Shown here: positions 1 through 5,226 of the stretch, piece by piece
Layout of the letters: every line of letters starts with the position of its first letter
Position numbering within the stretch: position 1 is the stretch's first letter
Source of the DNA: an uncultured Treponema sp.
Lineage (GTDB): Bacteria > Spirochaetota > Spirochaetia > Treponematales > Treponemataceae
Direction of reading: 5' to 3'
Assembly: GCA_947176045.1 (NCBI GenBank)
Contig: CAMWPF010000118.1
Span: forward strand, 1-5,568
Length of the DNA stretch: 5,568 nucleotides
Notes under the pieces: model-generated
The model's input: only the letters and a program-made list of their open reading frames with translations
Databases searched by the model: none
Told to the model about the DNA's origin: nothing
Program-made: the position numbers and the translations under genes

Positions 1-1
1 G

Positions 2-292
2 TCGTATACCAATCCAATTGTATTTTTCAATGCCGGCGTCTGCTACGAGGACATCGGAGATTTTGATAGGGCGGAATCGTGCTACGCGCAGGCTGCTGGA
101 AGTGCGGATTTTCTGATGGCTTCCCATGCGGAATTCAATCTTGGCCGTGTGCGGGAGGCGAATGGCAATGCCTCCGGCGCAGTTGCGGCATACCAGCATT
201 TGTTTGACCGCGAGCCGGATTCCTCGTGGGGAAAGCTTGCGAAGACACGGTTGATTGCGCTTTCTTCCGCTGCGTCTGATGATGCTGAGTAG
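2..292 (+). CDS. TPR-repeat protein, C-terminal fragment (5' end outside window)
   Basis: An open frame enters from the left edge and stops at TAG 290-292, giving 96 residues. It shows two helix-turn-helix units of tetratricopeptide type. The first, about residues 5-37, has the spaced pattern N-A-G-V-C-Y, then G-D-F-D-R-A and C-Y-A-Q-A. The second, about residues 40-73, has F-N-L-G-R, then G-N-A-S-G-A-V-A-A-Y and a closing E-P-D. A last helix containing LAKTRLIAL follows, then a short acidic tail ending DDAE. TPR arrays are protein-interaction scaffolds, and in spirochetes such proteins are often periplasmic or membrane-tethered. The N-terminal part that would show a signal peptide or membrane anchor is missing, so location and partners cannot be read. 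The next gene starts 37 bases downstream on the same strand with no convincing terminator between, so cotranscription is likely. The TPR call is fairly secure; the specific function is unknown. Confidence 0.85.
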   Translation, partial: SYTNPIVFFNAGVCYEDIGDFDRAESCYAQAAGSADFLMASHAEFNLGRVREANGNASGAVAAYQHLFDREPDSSWGKLAKTRLIALSSAASDDAE

Positions 293-316
293 GCGTCGAT
301 TCTTTTTTTGAAATTC

Positions 317-320
317 GGGG
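317..320 (+). promoter_or_regulatory. Ribosome binding site of the lipoprotein gene
   Basis: GGGG lies 9 bases before ATG 330 and is a weak Shine-Dalgarno match. A competing GGAG at 334-337 lies 10 bases before an in-frame ATG at 348. The 330 start is preferred because it supplies Arg2, giving the signal peptide a positively charged N-terminus that the 348 start would lack. Confidence 0.45.
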
Positions 321-329
321 CAGTCCTGT

Positions 330-1091
330 ATGCGGAGCGTATTCCAAATGGTTCTGACGGCAGGCTGCCTTTTCTTTTTTACGACGTGCGGGTTGGACAA
401 TTATTATTATATGTATGCGCCGGTTCGGACGTACAACGATCCGACATACATTTCTGAATACGACAAAAGTTATTTTGAATTCAGCACCAACGAGACCGGC
501 ATGAGGGAGTATGTGAATTCGGACGCGGAATTCGCATTCTTAGGAACGGCGGTGTACTATAAAATCTACAATAATTATTCGACGATGAACAGCCATGTGG
601 CTTCCGTCAGCTCGCTCAGCACGTCCACAAACGAATCTGCCGCCGCGACGCGTGTCATAGAAACGTACAAGTACCAGCAGCTCGGCACTTCCAACGGAAC
701 AATTACGCCGCTGGTTCCGGCGACTGGCTCCGACCAGCGGGTGTACATCCGCCTTTCAAACTATCAAGAGACAATTTCGCCTAATTTTGCGGCACGGATT
801 ACGATTGACGGCGTGCCTGCCGACGGCAGCCTCCGTCCGCGCCGGGCGGGAAACCAGAACAAGCTGACATTTGATTTCGGACGGACGGACGATGATGAGG
901 ACAACGCCGTCCCGGAAGAAGGCGACGAGGATGTCGAATACGGAACGTTCTCTGATTCTGAGGACAAGGCGAAATGGTATATCAATATGTATGCCGTCGC
1001 TGTCGGAAGGGACACCACATACACGACTTATTACAGCAACGTTTTGTGGCTCGGAAATGTCACCATCAGCTCCAAGCTCGACGACAACTAG
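330..1091 (+). CDS. Predicted lipoprotein of unknown function, Tyr-rich with an acidic segment
   Basis: I do not recognise this 253-residue protein. The N-terminus is a short lipoprotein-type signal: Arg2, then a hydrophobic stretch to about residue 17, then F-T-T-C with Cys20 as the likely lipidated residue. C13 in L-T-A-G-C is a second candidate, but it would leave a hydrophobic LFFF at the mature N-terminus. Neither site matches the canonical L-A/S-G/A-C box; loose lipoboxes are common in spirochetes. The mature protein starts with a tyrosine cluster (YYYMYAP, 25-31), and tyrosine makes up 23 of 253 residues. Alternating hydrophobic/polar stretches at about 136-160 and 216-248 suggest beta strands. 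Between them, 187-203 is strongly acidic (11 of 17 residues Asp/Glu). Expected location is the periplasmic or outer surface of a membrane. The gene follows the TPR gene by 37 bases and precedes the tRNA unit. By eye its codons look more AT-rich than those of leuS. Confidence 0.8.
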   Translation: MRSVFQMVLTAGCLFFFTTCGLDNYYYMYAPVRTYNDPTYISEYDKSYFEFSTNETGMREYVNSDAEFAFLGTAVYYKIYNNYSTMNSHVASVSSLSTSTNESAAATRVIETYKYQQLGTSNGTITPLVPATGSDQRVYIRLSNYQETISPNFAARITIDGVPADGSLRPRRAGNQNKLTFDFGRTDDDEDNAVPEEGDEDVEYGTFSDSEDKAKWYINMYAVAVGRDTTYTTYYSNVLWLGNVTISSKLDDN

Positions 1092-1120
1092 GTTCGCCTT
1101 GGCGCGCGGAGCGGGAATGC

Positions 1121-1149
1121 TTGCACAAACATTTTTTTTGCACTATAGT
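1121..1149 (+). promoter_or_regulatory. Sigma70-type promoter of the tRNA-Arg gene
   Basis: A -35 TTGCAC (1121-1126) and a -10 TATAGT (1144-1149, five of six consensus bases) are separated by exactly 17 bases, and the spacer contains a run of eight T. Transcription would start near 1156, about two bases before the mature tRNA 5' end. The good spacing and direct placement before a tRNA make this a strong prediction despite the weak -35. Confidence 0.75.
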
Positions 1150-1157
1150 GAGAGGAC

Positions 1158-1231
1158 GGCCCTTTAGCTCAGCTGGATAGAGCACTTGCCTTCTAAGCAA
1201 GTTGTCGACAGTTCGATTCTGCCAAGGGTCA
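1158..1231 (+). tRNA. tRNA-Arg (anticodon UCU, reads AGA/AGG)
   Basis: A full cloverleaf can be folded. The acceptor stem GGCCCTT (1158-1164) pairs with AAGGGTC (1224-1230) with one G-U at the second pair. The D stem GCTC/GAGC (1167-1170 with 1180-1183) closes a 9-base loop AGCTGGATA. The anticodon stem CTTGC/GCAAG (1185-1189 with 1197-1201) carries loop CTTCTAA, giving anticodon TCT at 1192-1194. The variable loop is TTGTC. The T arm GACAG/CTGCC (1207-1211 with 1219-1223) has loop TTCGATT. The discriminator is A1231. CCA is not encoded, so it must be added after transcription. One oddity is an A-C mismatch in the T stem (A1208 against C1222, tRNA positions 50-64). The gene is a single-tRNA transcription unit with its own promoter and terminator. 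Confidence 0.96.
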
Positions 1232-1260
1232 AAGCCTGCCTTGCGCAGGCTTTTTTATTT
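1232..1260 (+). terminator. Intrinsic terminator of the tRNA-Arg gene
   Basis: An 8-bp perfect stem, AAGCCTGC (1232-1239) with GCAGGCTT (1245-1252), has a 5-base loop CTTGC. It runs into a T tract (1251-1256, then ATTT). It starts directly after the tRNA discriminator base, so the 3' trailer of the precursor is essentially the terminator hairpin. It also separates the tRNA from the SDR gene. Confidence 0.92.
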
Positions 1261-1298
1261 GTGCGGGCGGCAGGCGCAGGACTTTCGGCGCATTTTCC

Positions 1299-1327
1299 TT
1301 GCGGCGCGGTTTTTCTCTTGTTATACT
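1299..1327 (+). promoter_or_regulatory. Sigma70-type promoter of the SDR gene, abutting its start codon
   Basis: TTGCGG (1299-1304) and TATACT (1322-1327, five of six consensus bases) are separated by 17 bases. The -10 box ends 7 bases before ATG 1335, so the predicted transcript starts at about 1334-1335 and the mRNA would be leaderless. GGAG (1328-1331) sits only 3 bases before the ATG, too close for a usual Shine-Dalgarno, and would lie upstream of the predicted start of transcription. Confidence 0.65.
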
Positions 1328-1334
1328 GGAGCGC

Positions 1335-2165
1335 ATGAAACGAATTGCGATTGTTACCGGAGCAAGTTCCGGCATGGGGCGGGAATTTGCGCTTCAGATT
1401 CCCGAACTGGTGGAAATTGACGAAATCTGGCTGCTCGCGCGCCGAAAGAAGAAGCTGGACGAGCTTGCCGCCGTTCTGGAGGCCCGCCGGAAGGCTGGTT
1501 CCGCGGAAAAGAAAGCTCCGCACGCGCGCGCAATTGAAATCGATGTTTCAGGCCGCGCCGGCGTCATGCGGTTTGCGACGGTTTTGGAATGCGAGCGCGT
1601 CCTTGATGAAAAATTCGGCGGCTTTGAAATCGTCATGCTGGTGAACAACGCAGGATTTGGAACATACGGCACATTCGAGGAGACTGACATCCAGCGGGAG
1701 ATGGACATGATCGACTTGAACTGCACGGCGCTCGTTGGAATCTGCGGGTACGCGCTTTCATATATGCAGTACGGTGCGACCATCATCAATACGGCGAGCC
1801 TTGCGGCGTTCCTTCCGTTGGGAAATTTCGCCGTGTATGCCGCCACCAAGTCGTTCGTCTTGAGCTTTTCCGTCGCGCTGGCGGCGGAGCTTTCCGGGCG
1901 CGGAATCACAGTCTGCGCGCTCTGTCCCGGTCCGGTAAGCACGGAATTTGCGGCAGTGGCATCAAACGGCGCGCGCAAGAACGTCCTTCACGGGCTGTCC
2001 GCGGAAAAAGTCGTGCGGCACGGACTGCGCCGCGCGCTCCGGGGAAAGCCGGTCGCAATCATGGCGGTGAAATGGAAGTGCAAGGCGTTCGCAAGCCGGT
2101 TCGTGGGGCGGTTTTTCGGCGCCCTGTTTACGTTCCGGCATTGCAAGCGTCCCTGCCGCCATTGA
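1335..2165 (+). CDS. Classical short-chain dehydrogenase/reductase (NAD(P)-dependent)
   Basis: This 276-residue protein has the complete classical SDR signature. The Rossmann cofactor motif TGASSGMG is at residues 8-15 (TGxxxGxG; Met14 stands where Ile is usual). L-A-R-R at 34-37 follows beta strand 2; basic residues there usually favour NADP(H). NNAG is at 104-107. The catalytic tetrad is Asn129, Ser155, Tyr168 and Lys172 (YAATK), and the CPGPVSTEF segment is at 197-205. It should be a soluble two-substrate oxidoreductase acting on a carbonyl or hydroxyl compound; the substrate cannot be told from sequence. The C-terminal ~30 residues are basic and aromatic (FVGRFFGALF), which might touch membrane or a lipid-like substrate. 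ATG 1335 is preferred over an upstream in-frame TTG at 1299: it puts beta strand 1 at the usual place, and the TTG lies in the -35 box. The gene stands alone after the tRNA terminator and converges on leuS. Confidence 0.95.
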   Translation: MKRIAIVTGASSGMGREFALQIPELVEIDEIWLLARRKKKLDELAAVLEARRKAGSAEKKAPHARAIEIDVSGRAGVMRFATVLECERVLDEKFGGFEIVMLVNNAGFGTYGTFEETDIQREMDMIDLNCTALVGICGYALSYMQYGATIINTASLAAFLPLGNFAVYAATKSFVLSFSVALAAELSGRGITVCALCPGPVSTEFAAVASNGARKNVLHGLSAEKVVRHGLRRALRGKPVAIMAVKWKCKAFASRFVGRFFGALFTFRHCKRPCRH

Positions 2166-2173
2166 CGGCGCGC

Positions 2174-4840
2174 CTATTTCACGACAAAGTTGACGAGCTT
2201 TTCTGGAACGACGACCGTTTTGACGACGGTCTTGCCCTCGAGGAATTTCGCGACGCCGTCCGCCTGCCGTGCGGCGGCTTCAAGCGCTTCCTTCGTCGTT
2301 CCGTTTTCAGCGGTGAATTTGCCGCGCAGCTTTCCGTTCACCATGACGACGACCGTCTTTGTGTCCGATTTGAGGTACTCCTCGCTGAACGTCGGCCACG
2401 GCTCGTAGGCGAGCGACTCCGTGTGTCCGAGCTTCTGCCACAGCTCCTCGCCGAGGTGCGGCGCGTATGCCGAAAGCATCTTCACAAAGTCGCTCCAGAC
2501 GGCGCGCGGAACGCGTTCCAGCTTCGCAACTTCATTGATGAAGATCATCATCTGGCTGATCGCCGTGTTGAAGTCCAGCTGCTCCGTGTCCTTCGTAACT
2601 TTTTTGACAGTCTGGGCGAACGTCTTCCGCAGCGAGGCGAGCGATTCGTCCTCCAGCGCGCCGGTGATGTCGATGTCGGAAAGCGGCTTTTCGCTGACGT
2701 TCCAGACTTTTTCGAGGAAGCGGTGGATGCCGATGATTCCCTGCGTGTTCCACGGCTTGCTCATCGTGAGCGGCCCCATGAACATTTCGTACAGCCGCAC
2801 GGAATCGGCGCCGTAGCGCTTGATTTCCTCGTCGGGATTGACGACGTTCTTGAGCGACTTTGACATTTTGGCGACAATCTGCTCCAGCCTTTCGCCGGTC
2901 GCCTTTTCATACTGCGCGCCGTCGGCGCGGTGCTCAACCTCGTCGGCCGGAACGAGCGTCTTGTTGGCGCGCTGGAATGCGAAGGACGTAATCATGCCTT
3001 GGTTGACGAGGCGCTGGAACGGCTCCGGCGTGTTGACGATTCCGCAGTCGTAGAGTACTTTGTGCCAGAAGCGGGCGTAGAGCAGGTGGAGGACGGCGTG
3101 CTCCGCGCCGCCGACGTACAAGTCCACCGGCATCCAGTACTTGATTTTGTCGCCGCCGGCAAGCGCTTCCGCGTTGTTGGGATCAAGGTAGCGCAGGTAG
3201 TACCAGCAGGAGCCGGCCCACTGCGGCATGGTGTTCGTTTCGCGCTTCGCGGCGCCGCCGCACTGCGGGCAGGTGCAGTTGACCCAGCTGTCGATGCCGG
3301 CGAGCGGGCTTTCCCCTGTTCCTGTCGGCTGGTACGTCGCGACGTCCGGCAGCTCTAGCGGAAGCTCGCTTTCGGGAACGGGGACGGTGCCGCAGTTCGG
3401 GCAGTGGACGAGCGGAATCGGCTCGCCCCAGTAGCGCTGGCGGCTGAAAATCCAGTCGCGCAGCTTGTAGTTCACGGCCTCCCTGCCGATTCCCTTTTCG
3501 GAAAGCCATGAAATCATCGCGCTGATTGCCTCGCGGGTCGGAAGCCCGGTCAGATGCCCGCTGTTGACGGCATAGCCGTCGGCGTGCGTGCATTGCTCCG
3601 CGGCGGCGAAAATGCCGGGGTGCGCGTCGGCGAGCTTCTTGTATTCGTCGGGATTGGCGGCGGCGCTCCGCAGGATTTCCGCGCCCTTCGCCTCGTCCCC
3701 TCCGCCGAGCGCCGCGACTTCTTCCTTCGAGGCGACGACTTTGACGATCGGCAGATCGAATTTCTTGGCGAACTCCCAGTCGCGCTCGTCGTGCGCGGCG
3801 ACCGCCATGATTGCGCCCGTGCCGTAGGAAGTCAGCACGTAGTCGGAAATCCAGATGGGGATGACGCGCCCGTTGACCGGATTGACGGCGAAGCTTCCGG
3901 TGAAGACGCCGGTCTTGTCCTTCGCAAGGTCGGTGCGCTCAAGGTCGGATTTTTTCGCCGCGGCGTCGATGTAGGCGGCCACGGCGTCCGCCTGCTCCGG
4001 CGCCGCAAGCTTCTTCACCAGCGGATGTTCGGGCGAGACGACCATGTAGGTCGCGCCGAACAGCGTGTCCGCGCGCGTCGTGTAGACGGTCAGCGCGTCT
4101 CCCGTCGGCGTTCCGTCCGCTCCGGCGACTGCGAAGCTGACTTCCGCGCCGGTCGAGCGGCCGATCCAGTTGCGCTGCATGAGCTTGACGGATTCCGGCC
4201 AGTCCAAGCCGTCCAAATCCGCAAGGAGGCGGTCCGCATACGCCGTGATTTTAAGCACCCACTGGCGGATTGCCTTGCGGGTAACCGGCTCGCCGCACCG
4301 CTCGCAGCGCCCTTCCTTGACCTCCTCGTTGGCAAGCCCCGTCCGGCAGCTGGGGCACCAGTTGATGGGCGTGCTGCTTTCGTAGGCGAGCCCCCTCTTG
4401 TAGAGCTGGAGGAAGATCCACTGCGTCCATTTGTAGTAGTCCGGCGTGCAGGTCTTGATTTCCCGCTCCCAGTCGTAGCTGAAGCCGAGCGCCTTGATCT
4501 GCTCCGTGAAGTGCGCGATGTTCGCGAACGTCGTCTCCTTCGGATGCGTGCCGGTCTTGATGGCGTAGTTTTCCGCGGGCAGCCCGAACGCGTCGTAGCC
4601 CATCGGATGCAGGACGTTGAAGCCGTTCATGCGCAGATAGCGGCAGTAGATGTCGGTCGCCGTGTAGCCCTCGGGATGTCCCACGTGCAGCCCCTGCGCG
4701 GACGGATACGGAAACATATCGAGGACGTAGCGGCGCTTCTCCTTCGGCACGGACGGATCTTCAGCCGTGCGGAACGTCTTATGTTCTTCCCAATACTTCT
4801 GCCATTTCGGTTCAATCGTTTCAAACGGATATTTCGACAT
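2174..4840 (-). CDS. leuS: Leucyl-tRNA synthetase (LeuRS)
   Basis: This class Ia aminoacyl-tRNA synthetase charges tRNA-Leu with leucine using ATP in the cytoplasm. The 888 residues are slightly longer than the ~860 usual for bacterial LeuRS. The ATP-site motif HVGH is at 52-55 after DMFPYPS, and KMSKS is at 658-662. A zinc-ribbon set C162/C165/C179/C182 is followed by W-V-L-K-I-T. The CP1 editing domain, about 223-427, carries TTRADTLFG (254-262) and GTGAIMAV followed by AAHDERD (341-354). D351 is the expected editing aspartate, and Ala348 replaces the usual proline. A second cysteine group is C480/C483 with C524/C527, and MPQWAGSCWYYLRY is at 538-551. The anticodon-binding helical region and a small C-terminal domain (about 825-888) are complete. 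Residues ~370-425 look like an insertion of roughly 30 residues relative to the E. coli and Thermus enzymes as I recall them. The start is supported by a ribosome binding site and promoter. The gene is transcribed away from the topoisomerase gene. Confidence 0.98.
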   Translation of the reverse strand: MSKYPFETIEPKWQKYWEEHKTFRTAEDPSVPKEKRRYVLDMFPYPSAQGLHVGHPEGYTATDIYCRYLRMNGFNVLHPMGYDAFGLPAENYAIKTGTHPKETTFANIAHFTEQIKALGFSYDWEREIKTCTPDYYKWTQWIFLQLYKRGLAYESSTPINWCPSCRTGLANEEVKEGRCERCGEPVTRKAIRQWVLKITAYADRLLADLDGLDWPESVKLMQRNWIGRSTGAEVSFAVAGADGTPTGDALTVYTTRADTLFGATYMVVSPEHPLVKKLAAPEQADAVAAYIDAAAKKSDLERTDLAKDKTGVFTGSFAVNPVNGRVIPIWISDYVLTSYGTGAIMAVAAHDERDWEFAKKFDLPIVKVVASKEEVAALGGGDEAKGAEILRSAAANPDEYKKLADAHPGIFAAAEQCTHADGYAVNSGHLTGLPTREAISAMISWLSEKGIGREAVNYKLRDWIFSRQRYWGEPIPLVHCPNCGTVPVPESELPLELPDVATYQPTGTGESPLAGIDSWVNCTCPQCGGAAKRETNTMPQWAGSCWYYLRYLDPNNAEALAGGDKIKYWMPVDLYVGGAEHAVLHLLYARFWHKVLYDCGIVNTPEPFQRLVNQGMITSFAFQRANKTLVPADEVEHRADGAQYEKATGERLEQIVAKMSKSLKNVVNPDEEIKRYGADSVRLYEMFMGPLTMSKPWNTQGIIGIHRFLEKVWNVSEKPLSDIDITGALEDESLASLRKTFAQTVKKVTKDTEQLDFNTAISQMMIFINEVAKLERVPRAVWSDFVKMLSAYAPHLGEELWQKLGHTESLAYEPWPTFSEEYLKSDTKTVVVMVNGKLRGKFTAENGTTKEALEAAARQADGVAKFLEGKTVVKTVVVPEKLVNFVVK

Positions 4841-4847
4841 CGTTCAG

Positions 4848-4851
4848 CCCC
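4848..4851 (-). promoter_or_regulatory. Ribosome binding site of leuS
   Basis: On the minus strand GGGG stands 7 bases before ATG 4840, after a pyrimidine run TTCTTTTTT. It is a modest Shine-Dalgarno match of the same GGGG type as that of the lipoprotein gene. Unlike the SDR and topoisomerase genes, leuS thus has a conventional leader. Confidence 0.6.
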
Positions 4852-4883
4852 AAAAAAGAAATGATGCCCGCGCGGAAGGCGGC

Positions 4884-4893
4884 GGACGCGTCC
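4884..4893. repeat. 10-bp palindrome at the predicted leuS transcription start
   Basis: GGACGCGTCC is perfectly self-complementary. It lies directly after the minus-strand -10 box, so the predicted first transcribed base (about 4887) falls inside it. It could be a small operator or simply a chance GC-rich palindrome. No second copy occurs nearby. Confidence 0.35.
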
Positions 4894-4922
4894 ATTATAT
4901 TGAAAACAGCGTTTAAAATCCA
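4894..4922 (-). promoter_or_regulatory. Promoter of leuS
   Basis: The minus strand reads TATAAT (4894-4899), a perfect -10 box, with a weak TGGATT (4917-4922) 17 bases upstream as -35. The predicted transcription start near 4887 leaves a leader of about 47 bases before ATG 4840. The -10 lies in an AT-rich island (about 4893-4920) within otherwise very GC-rich DNA, which supports the call. Confidence 0.6.
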
Positions 4923-4928
4923 CTGCCC

Positions 4929-5164
4929 GCGCCGGAGGCGCTTTGGACGGATCCGCCTTGCAGTTCGGACGGAACGCGGACGGCTGCGTTCCGGGCTTGC
5001 GCGGCTTCCCTCCGGTCGGTGCGCACGGAGGAACGGAGCGGCGGAAGCAGCCGCTCCACGCGGCGGGCGCCTTGCCTGGACGGGCGGCCGTGCCGTGCGC
5101 ACGCGCGCTTCGCGCGCCCGCTCCAGTCCGGCGTAGGCGCATCCTCCGGCCTGCTCCGCAGGCC
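4929..5164. other. Hairpin-rich intergenic region between leuS and the topoisomerase gene
   Basis: No convincing gene lies here; open frames on both strands give Arg/Pro/Ala-rich translations that do not look like a protein. There are at least five inverted repeats in series. They are 4929-4933 with 4937-4941 (5 bp, loop GGA), 4971-4977 with 4986-4992 (GGAACGC, 7 bp, loop 8) and 5009-5014 with 5026-5031 (CCTCCG, 6 bp, loop 11). The strongest is 5035-5042 with 5050-5057 (GGAGCGGC, 8 bp, loop 7), and the last is 5148-5154 with 5158-5164 (GGCCTGC, 7 bp, loop TCC). GCGGGCGC 5063-5070 can also pair with 5114-5121 around an inner GCGCGC/GCGCGC hairpin (5103-5117). The octamer GTGCGCAC occurs twice (5019-5026, 5095-5102). 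None is followed by a T tract, so these are not ordinary terminators. It may be a structured RNA, a decayed repeat cluster, or high-GC chance pairing. Confidence 0.45.
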
Positions 5165-5189
5165 GTACCGCCGCCGCGCCGGAAGGGAA

Positions 5190-5218
5190 TTGAAAGTTCC
5201 GCAGTCCTGCTGTATACT
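5190..5218 (+). promoter_or_regulatory. Sigma70-type promoter of the topoisomerase gene, abutting its start codon
   Basis: TTGAAA (5190-5195) and TATACT (5213-5218) are separated by exactly 17 bases; both boxes are close to consensus. The expected start of transcription is near 5225, two bases before ATG 5227. No Shine-Dalgarno is present in the bases before the ATG, so the mRNA is predicted to be leaderless or nearly so. Confidence 0.78.
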
Positions 5219-5226
5219 ATACGCCT

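Noticed and set aside
293..329. T-run at 301-309 as a terminator of the TPR gene
   Set aside because: No stable stem precedes the T run, and the next gene begins immediately, so read-through is more likely.
393..416. AT-rich promoter-like stretch inside the start of the lipoprotein gene (TTGGAC followed by TATTAT-like bases)
   Set aside because: It lies within coding sequence encoding the tyrosine cluster, spacing between the boxes is too short, and there is no downstream start to serve.
2212..2232. Hairpin GACCGT/ACGGTC near the end of leuS as a terminator for the SDR gene
   Set aside because: It is within leuS coding sequence, only 6 bp, and has no T tract after it.
2072..2863. 263-codon + strand frame overlapping the end of the SDR gene and the leuS 3' half
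   Set aside because: It overlaps two well-supported genes and gives a low-complexity Arg/Leu/Val translation without a ribosome binding site; it is a shadow frame.
3554..4864. 436-codon open frame on the + strand opposite leuS
   Set aside because: It lies wholly antisense to a complete, motif-rich leuS. Its translation is Arg/Val/Gly/Asp-rich with no domain pattern, as expected from the opposite strand of a GC-rich gene.
4841..4893. T-box or leader-peptide attenuator before leuS
   Set aside because: The predicted leader is only about 47 bases, with no T-box sequence, no leucine-codon run and no terminator hairpin ending in a clean T tract.
5035..5057. GGAAGCAGCC inside the strongest hairpin, as in bacterial SRP RNA helix 8
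   Set aside because: The rest of the conserved SRP core (CAGGnCCGGAAG before it) is missing and the hairpin loop geometry differs, so it is taken as coincidence.
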